Positions 26,810-37,394 of a stretch of DNA of 64,000 bases are shown here, piece after piece. Below the pieces are notes generated by a model. The model saw only the letters and a list, made by a program, of their open reading frames with translations. It did not search any database and was not told the origin of the DNA. The translations under genes were made by a program, and so were the position numbers. Numbering within the stretch: the first letter of the stretch is position 1; each line of letters opens with the position of its first letter. The stretch is from Trogon surrucura (lineage: Eukaryota; Chordata; Aves; Trogoniformes; Trogonidae): contig CM036630.1 in NCBI GenBank assembly GCA_020746105.1, positions 10,893,840-10,957,839 of the forward strand. The letters run 5' to 3'.

Positions 26810-29800
26810 TGCGGGCATGGCAGCCCCATGTCTGGGCCAGACAGGCAGTGATCCTCACGGGACCCTGGGCTGCCGGCTGCCTTCCCTGTGGGGTTTAGAG
26901 CAGAGCTGGTGCGGGGCTGGGGGGGTGGGAGCCCTGACTCAGCTCCCTGCAGCTGCAGCGCGATGCTGCCAGGTGAGCAGGGAGCGAGGGGTGCGAGTGC
27001 AGGCACCCAGCCTGGGCCAGGCCTGCCAGCAGTTGCCCCAAAACCAGCAGAACTCTCCACAACCTGGCTGTCCACCCCAAGAAGCTGGTGGGGTTCTGAG
27101 CAACGGTTGTGATGTCTGTGTCCCATCTGTCCTGTGGGGCTGCTGGTGCCAGGCAGCATGGAGGTACTGGGAAGGGGCCATGGGGCAAGCATGCAGAATG
27201 TTTTCTGGCCCTTCCCCAAGACCACCAGCCTTTGGGAATGTGGGATGCCAGGCTTCTGGGATCCTTGGCTCTGCTCCTTCTGCTACTAGGATGGGAGGTG
27301 GTGGCTGCGTGGTTGCTAGGAAGGAGGTAGGAAGGTCCAGCTGCTGTGGGGCAGGTCAAGCGCCCAGCTCCCCAATCCAGAGGCCCAGAGCAGGATTGGG
27401 CAGAGTTCTGGTGCTGGGGCTTGTGCTGTCCCTGAAGAATAACCCACATATTGTCTGCAGCTGCTCTGTGGCTTCTCTTTGGCCTTTGCTGGATTTGCAC
27501 ACCTAAGGCGGCGTGGCAAAATGCCTCAGTCCTGCTCCCTGCTGTGCAAGGCACATGCTTTGCAGCTCAAATACTGGCTTTCTCTCTGCTTGGTGGGGCC
27601 TGCACCAGCCCCTCCAGCTCAGAAGCCCAGCCCTGGAAACCTGCAGAACTTGCGGGCTAGGAAGAGGGGCAGGCCTGTGTGCACCCCGCTGCTGGGCAGC
27701 CTTGACCTTGTGCCCCGGGTCTGGCCCACAGCAGTGGGCTGGCGTGGACATGGAGCAGAGCCCACGAAACATCTGCTTGAGCCTCACTGCAGAGAGGTCA
27801 GCCGAAAAGCAAATACACAGAGCTCTCCTGCCCTGCAGCGATGGCTCCACGAGTCAGGTCACTTGTCCTGCTGCTGCAGCCCTTGGTGCGACTGGGCACC
27901 CCTGGCTCTGGCAGCAGGCTGGGAAGGTACATGGGTGTGTAGGGAGTCACTCGGTGGTGTGTGCTGGGATTGTGCCCCCTTGTCCACAGGGCAGATTGCT
28001 CCTACTCTGTCCTGCGCTCCAGCATGCGTAGGCAGCTCTGCTGCGCTGCGGGATGGACACCGATGCGGGATACCTTGGGACACGGCTGCCTGCCCCTGCC
28101 TGTCACCGGAGCAGCAGGAAGTGCCTCTGGCTGCTCCCCAGGGGCAAGGAGCCTGCCCCGCCCCGCACTCTGTCCCTTCAGTCCCCACAGGCAGCCAGGC
28201 CCCTGGGTCCCCCCAGCTGCTGTACACTCTGTGTCAGGCAGGGGCAGCCAGCTCCCGGAGAGCCGTGGCCACAGCTGTTCCATCCCTTCGGCTTCGGTAT
28301 CTGTGACTGTTCAAATTACCTGTTACAATAAACTGTATCTCCAACCCTTCAGGGCACTGTCATCTTTCCGCTTCAGCACCAAACACGTGTGCGTTTAGAA
28401 GAACCCACAGCCATGAAAGCTTTCTGCAGAAAGGACAGGGCTGGAGGAGAACCGCATCCCACAGGAAAAAACACAAGCGAGGGAAAGGGCCCAAGGGTTT
28501 GCACTAGATTGGGGCAGAAGCAGCGGCAGCAGGACTGGGGGGCTCTGCTCTGCCCTCAGGGACCTGCAAGCTCCTGCTTGTCCAGACAGGCCAAGCCGCT
28601 CCGCAGCCTCCTGTGTCCGTCTCCAGGCTGCCAAGGGACTGCATTTGCGGATCTGCCCACCAGCTGCCTCTCACACCCCTGCCCCGAGCTGGCCAGGCTG
28701 GAAGCGCCAGTGGCTTCTGGGCAGCCAACCAGGGAAGGCAGACAGAGACCTCAGCTCCCCAATGCCGAGACAGAGCTCAGCCTGCTCAGCACCAATGATG
28801 GCTTGTCCCCACCCTCACATCTCAGAATTCAGCTCTAGTGGGTCTGAGCCTTCCCTCTCTCCTTGCTGAGGCCCGCCAAGTACAATTCCCTGGACAGGAC
28901 AAACGAAGCACTCGTTTGCGAGCAGGAGCGGGTTTACCCCTCCCCCTGTACTCCAGAGCTGATTGTAAAGGCAAAGCGGGCTCAGCAAGATGCAAAGTTG
29001 CTGCAGGCCAGGGTGCGGGCAGCAACACGCAGAGACCCAGAAAGCAATCCCTGGCAGCACCCCAGGCAGTTCGACGTGAGGAGATGTTGCAGCAGGGTTA
29101 GTGGTGACTGCGCCCGTCCCCCGCAGGGACACGCTCTGCCTACAGGCAGGTACAAGCTGTTACAGCCACACAGTGAACGGAGCCTATGGCCCTGTGTCCT
29201 ATGGCCCAAACACGGGAGAGCAGAGCCTCATTGCTCACCAAACACCCCTGGTATGATACAAATGATCCAATGCCAACTGAAGTCGCCCATGGCAATGTTT
29301 GCCACCATGCAGGCAGTGCAGCTCTCTCCGAGAATGGGGCACTTGCTTGTCAGCCAGTCGCAGCTCATGCAAAGCAGCGAGTGGTGCAGGAACTGATTTC
29401 CCAGCAAAAGCGGCAGCGTGTCCCAGAGAATGCAGCCAGGCCCCGATTTTTAAACGCAAGTTCTCAACTTGTTTTCACAGGGAGTTACACCTCTTGTGTC
29501 CTGCTTGCACCATCACAGCTTCAAGGCAGCCATGCTCGCTCCATTTCCTTCCTACACTGTTTACTCTTCTGGCTTCTCAATTCTCTGCAATCCAGTATTA
29601 GTCAGTATCTCACTGCAATTCACTGGTTACAACTGAACAGATTACACATTCTCCCCAAACAACTCACCTACTGCCTATGAACTCTGACCTGCCAGGATCA
29701 AATCACAAACAGAGGTGTTCCTTCCTAGCTGGGCAGCTTCTTTCTAACGGCTGGAGCACTGCCTGACTAAAACCACACCTCAGTGCAGACCACGACCCAT

Positions 29801-29940
29801 GGGACACAATTTTAACCGACTGTGACAGTGCCAAGCAGGGACAAGAGGTATGATGGGGGTGGAGAACCTTAAGTGAGACGCATCTTCCCGCGCTGCAGGA
29901 TAAGCTCTTGGGGAATCAAAAAATGCCACGGCCTAAGTTT
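26810..29940. other. CLTB-HIGD2A convergent stretch
   Basis: About 3 kb without a recognisable gene. Long open frames here are GC-driven and show no domain. A plus-strand AATAAA at 28327-28332 could end a longer CLTB transcript or an unknown RNA. I see no repeat family I recognise. Confidence 0.55.
28327..28332 (+). terminator. Possible distal poly(A) signal
   Basis: AATAAA in the context TTACAATAAACTGTATC, which looks like a real mRNA end but lies 1.9 kb beyond the CLTB stop. Which transcript uses it, if any, is unknown. Confidence 0.35.
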
Positions 29941-29958
29941 CAGGGTTAATCACAGAGG

Positions 29959-29964
29959 TGTATT
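29959..29964 (-). terminator. HIGD2A: Possible HIGD2A poly(A) signal (AATACA variant)
   Basis: No AATAAA was found on the minus strand within about 1 kb of the HIGD2A stop. TGTATT here reads AATACA, a known weak variant, 159 bases past the stop. This is a tentative assignment. Confidence 0.3.
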
Positions 29965-30122
29965 AGCCACATCTCCAGTGCTCTGGAGCACAGAGCCTCG
30001 CTGACATCTACTCCACCAAGACACCACAACTGTCTCTCAGAAAACTCCATCAGCAGCCGGACTCCACCCTGCCAGCTGGGGCACAGGTGGGCGCCCACTC
30101 GTAGCTTCTCGCTTGCCTGATT

Positions 30123-30583
30123 TCACTTTCTCGATTTCATGGCCGTGACCACCATGCCTCCCAGCAGGGCCGCGAAGGTGAAGCCCTGGGCCAGGATACG
30201 CGCCCGCATCATCAGCTGCGACTGACGGATGTTGCCTCTCTTGAAGCTGATGAGCCCGTAGGTGAGGACGCCGACGGTGCAGAGGCAGCCTGCGGAGAAG
30301 GACGGGGGGACGGCTCAGCGGGGCGCGGCAGGGGCTGCTCCCGCCTCTCCCCCGCACCCGCTGGGCAGCGCCCCCAGAGAAGCCCCGGGCCCCCCCCCCC
30401 CCCCGGGGCAGCCCCTTGGGCTCGGCAGGCGCCGGCCCCACTGCTCGCGGCTCCCCGCCCTCTTCCTCCACCCTCACCGAGGGGCACCAGCGGGTTCTCG
30501 CGGGTCTTGCGCAGGAACTTGTCCCCGAAGCCCTCCTCGCTGAACACCGGCGGCAGCGGCGGCGGGGCAGACCCGGCCACCAT
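30123..30583 (-). CDS. HIGD2A: HIGD2A, mitochondrial HIG1-domain protein
   Basis: Two coding exons, 30478-30583 and 30123-30289, make 273 nt or 90 aa. The HIG1 hallmark is present: a KFLRKTRENP segment, then GCL and a first hydrophobic helix (VGVLTYGLISF). An arginine/glutamine loop around NIRQSQLMMRARI and a second helix (GFTFAALLGGMVV) follow, and the protein ends AMKSRK. The protein sits in the inner mitochondrial membrane and helps assemble cytochrome c oxidase and respiratory supercomplexes. The N-terminal part before the HIG1 domain is about 16 residues shorter than in human HIGD2A (106 aa) and proline-rich. The start ATG has a strong context (GCCATGG). It lies head to head with NOP16, 271 bp apart. 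Confidence 0.95.
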
Positions 30584-30854
30584 GGCCGCGGGGCGCAGGG
30601 AAGGTGACCACCCGCGGCCCTCACCGGCTGCCGTACTCCGGGAAGCGGTGCGCGCTCCCGACCGCCAATGGGCGTGTCTGCGTGTGGGTTGGGGGGGTAA
30701 CGGCTCCCTACGTGCCGCTGAGCATGCTGGGAGCCGTAGTCCCTAGTGGGCACAACCCCCCGAGGTGCGCCGCCGGCGCGGAACTACGCTTCCCGTGGTG
30801 CCCTGCGGCCCCACTAGGCCCGGCACTCAGGGACGGCAGCAGCGTGTGTCCGCC
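30584..30854. promoter_or_regulatory. HIGD2A|NOP16 bidirectional promoter with two ZNF143/THAP11-type elements
   Basis: Only 271 bp separate the two ATGs. At 30721-30742 the minus strand reads ACTACGGCTCCCAGCATGC and at 30783-30806 the plus strand reads ACTACGCTTCCCGTGGTGCC. Both fit the ACTACA-NN-TCCCA-GNATGC element bound by ZNF143 with THAP11/HCFC1. They are in opposite orientation, about 40 bp apart, and there is no TATA box. The layout suits a housekeeping bidirectional promoter for a mitochondrial and a nucleolar gene. Confidence 0.7.
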
Positions 30855-33246
30855 ATGCCGAAGGCGAAGGGGAAGGGCCGGCGGCACAAGTATTCCTACA
30901 ACGTCAACCGCAAGCGGCTCTACCGCAGCGCCCGCCGCCGCGCCGCCCCGCGCATCGCCTGGTGAGGGCCGCGGCGGGAGACACGCGGGGAGGGGGGAGC
31001 CGCTGTGTGGGAGCGGGTGTCTCGGCTGGGGACACGCACCCCCCGGTGCGCGCCTCGCGGGGGGCGGGGGGGGGGGGGGGGGCACTTGCCTGCGGGGAGG
31101 GGCCGCGCAGCCCCGCGGGGGGCGAGGGCAGCCCGTGATGCCGGTGCCTGTCCCCGCGCAGCTCGCACATCCGCCATGCCTGGGACCCGAGCAAGTCCGT
31201 GGCGCAGAACCTGGCCGAGATGGGCCTGGCCCACGATCCCAACAAGGCCGTCCCCATCCCCAAGAAGAAGCTGGTGAGTGTGGCCGTGTGCCGCCAGGGA
31301 GCGGCGCGGGGCTCGGCGGGGGCCGCTGGGTTTGAGGGGGTGGAAGGTCGGGCCTGCCCCAGGACACGCAGGGGAGAAGCAGTGCAGGGAGCAGCCCGCC
31401 AGTGAGCCGGGTGGCTCCGGATCAGTGTCGGGGCGGGTGGGTTTCTGTGTTAATACGCTGTTCTTGCCAACATCCTGGCGTGGGAACAAGCTGTGGTGTT
31501 ACAGGGAAATAATGGGCTTTGGTACAAGTGTAAATAACATCAGTCGATCTCCTGGGACTTGCCGGAGAGAGAGGTGGGGTTGGCAACACTACAGCCAAGT
31601 GGCTCCTGATAACAAAGAAAACATCTTTGTGCACAGCAGCACCAGTCTGGCCTGCCCGCATCGGTGGGCAGTGTTTCTAGGGGAAAGGTGGCCTCATGAA
31701 ACACCACACGTGGAAAAAAAAAACAACAGGAGTGACCTTGTTTGCCATCTGGGTCAGTTCATGTAGTATTACATAGGCAACAAGCTTGCCCGCAGGGTAG
31801 CCTAATGGCACAAATAAGGCTGATTTTAAGCCATCTGAGATTTCTCAGTCCTTGCAGCCATTGTATCAACAGTGCGGTGCGCAACGTCTGCGGACACAGC
31901 TCTCTTCTAAATGGACTTTTCTTGAGTTGTCTTCTCTCTCGTTTGACACAGGGAATGGAAGTGGAAACTGATCAACGTGACCAAGGAAGGAAAATAGTGC
32001 GGAAGCCCTACGTGGTGAACGGTCAGTGTCACTTCTGTCCTCCCCAGGGAGTGCTTCACCACCTCCAGCCCTAGCTGGTTTCTGGCTGAACTGCGCCACT
32101 GGGGTTCTCCCAGGGCCCAGTGGGTTATTTAGTCTCTTATCTTTGTGCTGCCAGACTGTCCTTAGTTGCTGTGCTGTGCCAGGGGCAGGTAGGGCTGTTA
32201 ATGCTTGTCCAGGCTTGTGGGATTGTAGAGGAGTACTCCCCAGCAGCAGTCAGCTGGGGGTTCTCAGCCCAAGCTGAGCCAGGAGGCAGCTCTGCCATTC
32301 CGGTGTATCCTCTGTCTCATGAATTTCCTTTTCCCTCCTGTGCTGCCTTTTTTGCAGTATTTCTACCTTCAGCCTCAAGAGGGCTCTTCTCATTCAGAAA
32401 TGTGCTGGTGTGTGGCACCAGAGTGACAAGAGGCCGCGTGTGTTTTAGTGGTGGCCTGGGCAGCTCTGAAGAGTCGCGCTTTGCAGCCTTAGCAGAAAGG
32501 CTCCACTCCTCGTGGCGTGAGTTGGAGAGGAGCCTACATGGAGGGTTGTTGTCATGTTTGTTTTCTGCATGATTGCAGCACTCTGTGCAAGCAGTGGAGC
32601 TGTGCTGTAGGAGTGACCTCCTTTCTGCAGTACTGGCAGGGATCGGTCTTGGGAGGAGGCTGGGAATCTCAGAGGTGCTGCTTGCTTCCCTCCCCTGCTT
32701 CATGGCATCTCTGTTCTCTGCCTAGAGATGGAATATGAGGCCAGTCTCCCCGAGAAGAAGTCAAATACACTTTCACGAGACCTCATTGACTATGTGCGGT
32801 ACATGATACAGAACCACGGGGAGAACTACAAGGTGAGTACTGGCTGTCCAAGAGTAAGGAGCACCTGGAGTGATTCACTCCTGGACCTTCTGCAGGATGG
32901 GAGTGGTTAATTGTCTGCCCTGGATCCTGTTTTGCAGTCAGCTGATTGTGAAGGGGAAGCAGCACTTTGAACCTTGGCCAGAAGCCTGCCTGAGTCACGC
33001 AGCGATCACAGCTGGCCTGGGTGGGCCTTTGGAGCGTGGCTGCACTAGTTTGGTGTTTGCTTTATGGGCCACTCCTCTGATTTACCCTCTCCTTTGTCAC
33101 AGGAAATGGCTCGAGATGAGAAGAACTACTACCAAGATACTCCCAAGCAGATTAAAAGAAAGATCAACGTGTACAAGAATTTCTATCCTGAGGAGTACAA
33201 GGATTTCATTGCATCACTCAAGCCAGAGAAGATGGACGTACAGTGA
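30855..33246 (+). CDS. NOP16: NOP16, nucleolar ribosome biogenesis protein
   Basis: Five coding exons: 30855-30961, 31162-31273, 31952-32021, 32726-32832 and 33103-33246. They sum to 540 nt, 179 aa, against 178 in human. The very basic N-terminus (MPKAKGKGRRHKYSYNVNRK) is followed by the conserved CSHIRHAWD and NLAEMGLAHDPN segments. The central LVRKPYVVN-like segment and the C-terminal block LSRDLIDYVRYM...DEKNYYQDTPKQI, which defines the Nop16 family, come next. The protein ends in KMDVQ. NOP16 acts in the nucleolus in 60S subunit assembly. All splice sites are GT-AG and exons 2 and 4 end in phase 0. It shares its promoter with HIGD2A. A poly-G run is present in intron 1 near 31066-31082. 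Confidence 0.97.
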
Positions 33247-33845
33247 CTGCTCATGTGGGTTTGCCTGTACGTGCAGGCTTGATGTGACCATTTTTTGTGC
33301 TGAGTGAGGACTAACAGAGCGAGGTGACAGTCACTCACAGGCTCACTGCCTGCAAGCTGAGCTATGCAAAGCCTCTGACAATGGAGGAAGGACCTTCATT
33401 AGACAGAGGAAGTTATAACCAGGCACGAAAAACTCTTGGCTATGGCTTGTGGCATTGGGATTGAATGTGCAGTGCTGCTCCCTTTCTGTGTGGCAGCCAG
33501 AACTTCTTTTGATAAAAGAAATCGCTCTTTCAAGCTGGTGTGTGAATGTCTTGCTCAGGGTCTCTTGCTTTGCGCAGTCCCGCTTCAGAGAGCTCCAGGT
33601 GCTGACCTGCAGGCACCTCGGGCACACGTCACCCTCTGCAGCAGCAGGGCTGGGGGCCCGTGGTGCGTGGGCAGCACTTGGGCCTTTGCTGATTTTCCTG
33701 TAGGCAGCAGAGGTTGGAGCGAGGCCACAGGCCGTTTCCTTCCCCCGCGAGCGACCTTCCTCCCCGACCTTCCTCCCCACAGCTTGGGACACTGGGCTGG
33801 CAGTCTCTTCCCTGCCAAGGAGCCAGAAATCAGAGCTGAGTGACC
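33247..33845. other. NOP16 3' UTR and NOP16-ARL10 convergent gap
   Basis: I find no AATAAA or ATTAAA clearly belonging to NOP16. A GATAAAAG near 33512 is the closest. No other feature is visible. Confidence 0.4.
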
Positions 33846-33852
33846 AGACTCT

Positions 33853-33858
33853 TTTATT
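33853..33858 (-). terminator. ARL10: ARL10 poly(A) signal
   Basis: TTTATT on the plus strand reads AATAAA on the minus strand, about 880 bases past the ARL10 stop. Confidence 0.65.
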
Positions 33859-34732
33859 GTTAAAAGGGAAGGAGAGGCTGTACAAAAGGTGTTGCAACAG
33901 AGACTGACCGGGGTCTGCTCCCTTTCCCCAATGTGACCCCCAACTCCCACAACTGGTTTTCCAGCACCCAGCAGCCTCCTGCCTGCAACTGCCTGCAGTC
34001 CCTGAGCTTGGCTCCTTCCCCTTCTCCCTGAGGCAGCTGAGAGGGAGGGAAATCAGGCAGGGGGGCAAACGCCTGCTGAGCACAGCTCCTGCCCCTGCTC
34101 AGGTGGAAGGGGCAGTGGAGGACTGCCCGATACCTGCCTTCATCTCCAAAACAAGGCTTTAAATACAGACTGGGGGGAATTGAGAGCTGTGCTCAGTCCC
34201 GGTGAGGGACAGCCTAAGCTGGTTATTCCCACTGGTGTGCACTGTACACGCCTGGCTGTGCCAGCAGTAACCCCTCACATTTTTAAAGAAGGAGAGCCCA
34301 TCTCCTGGGGTGATCTGTCTGTGCCGGCAGACGAGAGGGCTACCTCACTTGTTCAGCCCCATTCATTTAATACCCTGCAGGGCTGCTGTGAAGGTGAGGG
34401 GCCCTGCCCTGTGCTGCATGTTCCTGCTCATCAGAAGGTAAGAGCTATGCTTATGCCTCCAACCCAAGGGATATTTTCTCCCTGAACTGCAAGAGGCAGC
34501 TGCCCTCTCCTGTCAGCAGAGAGCAGGGCCTGCTGCTTGTGTTCCCTGAGGGCAGCCGTGCTGCAGCTCCACCCCAAGCCTTGTGTCATGCAGTGAACAC
34601 CCCAAGGCCAGGAGCCTGTTACCAGCGAGTCCGAGCTCCAGCGGCAGCTGCCCGGCCGCCTCCATCCTTGCGCCACGGACCCTGAAGAGGAGCTGTGCCA
34701 GGGGTGGGGGCCTGTCCAACCTCTGTGAGGGC

Positions 34733-36634
34733 TCAGGGCTGGGACAGCAGGGTGACCAGCAGGTCCTTCACGCGGAGGACACTGGTGGCAGTGCCTAGGC
34801 TGGCCCAGGTTGCACTGGTGGGCAGGAGGAAGAGCTCCCGCTGCCCCTTTAATGTGTGCAGGGCCAGCTCCTCCCACAGCTCTGCCATGCTCAGGGCATC
34901 GCTCTTGTCCTGCAATGGAAAGAGGTGGACAGTCAGGGCGGGAGCAGCGCCGGGAGGGCTGGCAGGAGCCACGTCCTGCCCATGGTGTGCAGGCAGGGCT
35001 GTCTCTCTTGCATTACAGTTGCTTTGGCACAAGCTAATGGGAAGCAGAACCAGGCATGCGCTTGGTTGCCTGCCTGGAGAATGCATTTCCCCATGGGGAT
35101 TTTGCATGCTGCCGTCTGGGTCCTCTCCTGAAACTTGTTAGCCTTGACACCGGTAACATCAGTCACGCCTCGTGATGAAGACTGGAGGAGACAGGCCTCA
35201 AGAAATCAGATTTTGCAAGGACTGGTGGATTTGGGCTATCACGATTTCTGCTCAGGGCCCTAGGGAGGAGCAGTTTCCCAGGTAACAACCCCTGGGGCAT
35301 GTGCGAGGGCAGACAGACACCCACCTGCTTGTTGGCCAACACCACCAGGGGCAGCTGGGGCTCCGCAGCCAGCAGTGCGTGCAGCTCCTGGCGTGCCATC
35401 AGCAGCCGCGACCTGTCCACCGAGTCCACCACGAACACCAGCACGTGGGCCTGGCTCAGGTAGAGGGGCCAGTACGCTCGCAGGTTCTGGCTGCCACCCA
35501 CTGCAGGACACAGGCAGGATCAGGCATCGGCATGGGCGGGAGCAGGGCTGCTGCCTCCCCCTAGTACCCCAGGGAACAAGACCTCCCATTGCCCAGGATG
35601 CTCCCACTGCCAGGGATGCTCTGCACCCGTGGTCAAGTGCTGGCAGGTGGGGAGACCCTCCAGGCCATGCAGGCTCAGCCTCGAGAGACTCAGTGAGGCC
35701 AGGTCAGCCTTACCCTCCAGCAGGTCCATCTCCAGCCCCTCCACGTAGAGCTGGGCAGAGTTGAAGCCATGGGTGGGTGGGATGCGCTCCCTGGCCGTCT
35801 GGCTGCAGATGTAGTGCAGGATGCTGCTCTTCCCTGCCCCGTCCAGCCCCAGCACCAGCACCTGACGCCAGTCCAGCTGCAGGGGCACAGGAGGGTGTGG
35901 GGTGAGTGTCGGGCTGGTTCCAGGACCCCCAGCCCTATGCTCAGGCAGCTGGTTGAGGCACCAGCCCAGAGCAAGGTGTCCTGCCAGCCCCACCCACACC
36001 CTGCATCCCCAGATCCAGCCCGGTGGGCTTTGAGAGTGGTTCAGACTGGCGACCCCATGTCCAGCAGGATGGGCTGCAGGAGGGTCCCCAAGGGCCGTCA
36101 TCCTGCGGAATATTCCGGTGAATCCGGTCTGATCGTCTCCGGGGGTTCTTGGGGTGAGATCTCAGGGAGATCCTGACCTTGTGCTCCCTTCCCCAGCACC
36201 ACATGCTCAGAGGGATCTCACTGGCAATCCAGAGCCTTCCCCAGCCTGGTGATCACAGGGGTGATAGCGACCCCTTCCTGCCCCTTCCCCATGCGAGGAA
36301 CCGTGAGGGATCCCAATCCCCATCCCTGCTCTGCTGGGATCGTGGAGATCCCGGCAAAGCGCTCCCAGTATAGTGGGATCCTGGGGAGACTCCGACCCTA
36401 TGTCCGGCGATATGCCGGGGGCCCCGGCGGGGGTTGGTCCCCACTTACCGCGTCGCCGGGGGGTGCTCGGTCCCGCAGCTCCTGCAGCTCCTGCTCCCAC
36501 CAGCCGTTCCAGTCGGTGCCGGTGTCGGTGCCGCGGAAGTACATCTTCCAGGCGATGAAGAGGAGGGACCCGAGGGCGGCCACGACAGCCCCCAGGCACA
36601 GCGTCAGGTGCCGGAGAGCACTGGCAGGAGCCAT
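34733..36634 (-). CDS. ARL10: ARL10, membrane-anchored ARF-like GTPase
   Basis: Four coding exons: 36449-36634, 35714-35876, 35325-35500 and 34733-34909, totalling 702 nt or 233 aa (human 244). Residues 7-30 form an N-terminal transmembrane or signal-anchor helix ([21 protein letters not shown]), which is unusual for ARF proteins. A short Trp/Glu-rich linker follows. The GTPase domain has a P-loop GLDGAGKSS (about 71-79), a switch I region ending THGFNS, a switch [11 protein letters not shown], and an NKQD motif split by the exon 3/4 junction (NKQ|DKSD). The switch II motif lacks the usual WDxGGQ form (Ser before Gln), as in mammalian ARL10. The exact cell role is not well known. It lies head to head with KIAA1191. 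Confidence 0.96.
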
Positions 36635-37394
36635 CCGCCACCGGCACCAGCGGTGCCGTTCCCCTCCCGCCAGCTGTACCGGCGGGCGGCGCGCCAACTG
36701 TGCCCGCCCCTGATGTCACCGCCGCGCTTAAAGGGGCCGCTCTGACCGCGGAGGGGACGGGGAGAGGGAGGGATGGTCAGAATGGAGGGAAAGGGGAGGG
36801 AGGAGCAGATGAAGGGGTAGGGATGGAGAAACAGTGGGGAGAAGAAGGGACGGTGGGGAGAGGGCGGGAGCAGCAGGCTGTGTCCAGCCGGTGCGCGGAC
36901 ACGTGTGCCGCCCCCAGGCCCCACGCTCGTCTGGCAGCCAGCTCAGCAGGCACCCAGGGCTTGCGCCCGCTGCCCACGGGACTCCTTTGTCCCCGCAATC
37001 CTCCTCGATGGCAAAACGCATCCCTGACCCGGGCCAGTTCACTCGGTTGCAGCGGAGCGGACGGAGATCCCCAGCGCCACTGCCGGGGCGGGACGCGAAC
37101 CGGAGGCGGGACTCCCGCCACGCTGCCTCACCGCAGCCACGCCCCCTCCCCCGCCGCCGCGAGCGCAGGAACTACACCTCCCGGCGTGCTCCGCGCGCTC
37201 TCGCGAGCCCGACGTGCCTATAAGGGCGCCCCCTGGCGCCGAGGCCGCCCCCGGCACTTCCCCTCCGGCAGCAGCGGCCGGTCCCCGCGGTGTCCGCCAT
37301 GGCCCCGCCGGCCCCCGGCCCGCCGCCTCCCGCCGAGCCTCGCTAGCCTCAGCCGGCCTCACCCGGCCTCACCCGCGGCGCCGCCGCCGCCGCC
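36635..37394. promoter_or_regulatory. ARL10|KIAA1191 divergent promoter region
   Basis: About 760 bp separate the ATGs. Next to KIAA1191 are a ZNF143/THAP11-type ACTACACCTCCCGGCGTGC (37171-37189), a BANP-type TCTCGCGAG (37199-37207) and a TATA-like CTATAAGG (37218-37225). These place a likely start near 37250. Nearer ARL10 there is a CpG island and a purine-rich tract at about 36750-36880. Confidence 0.6.
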
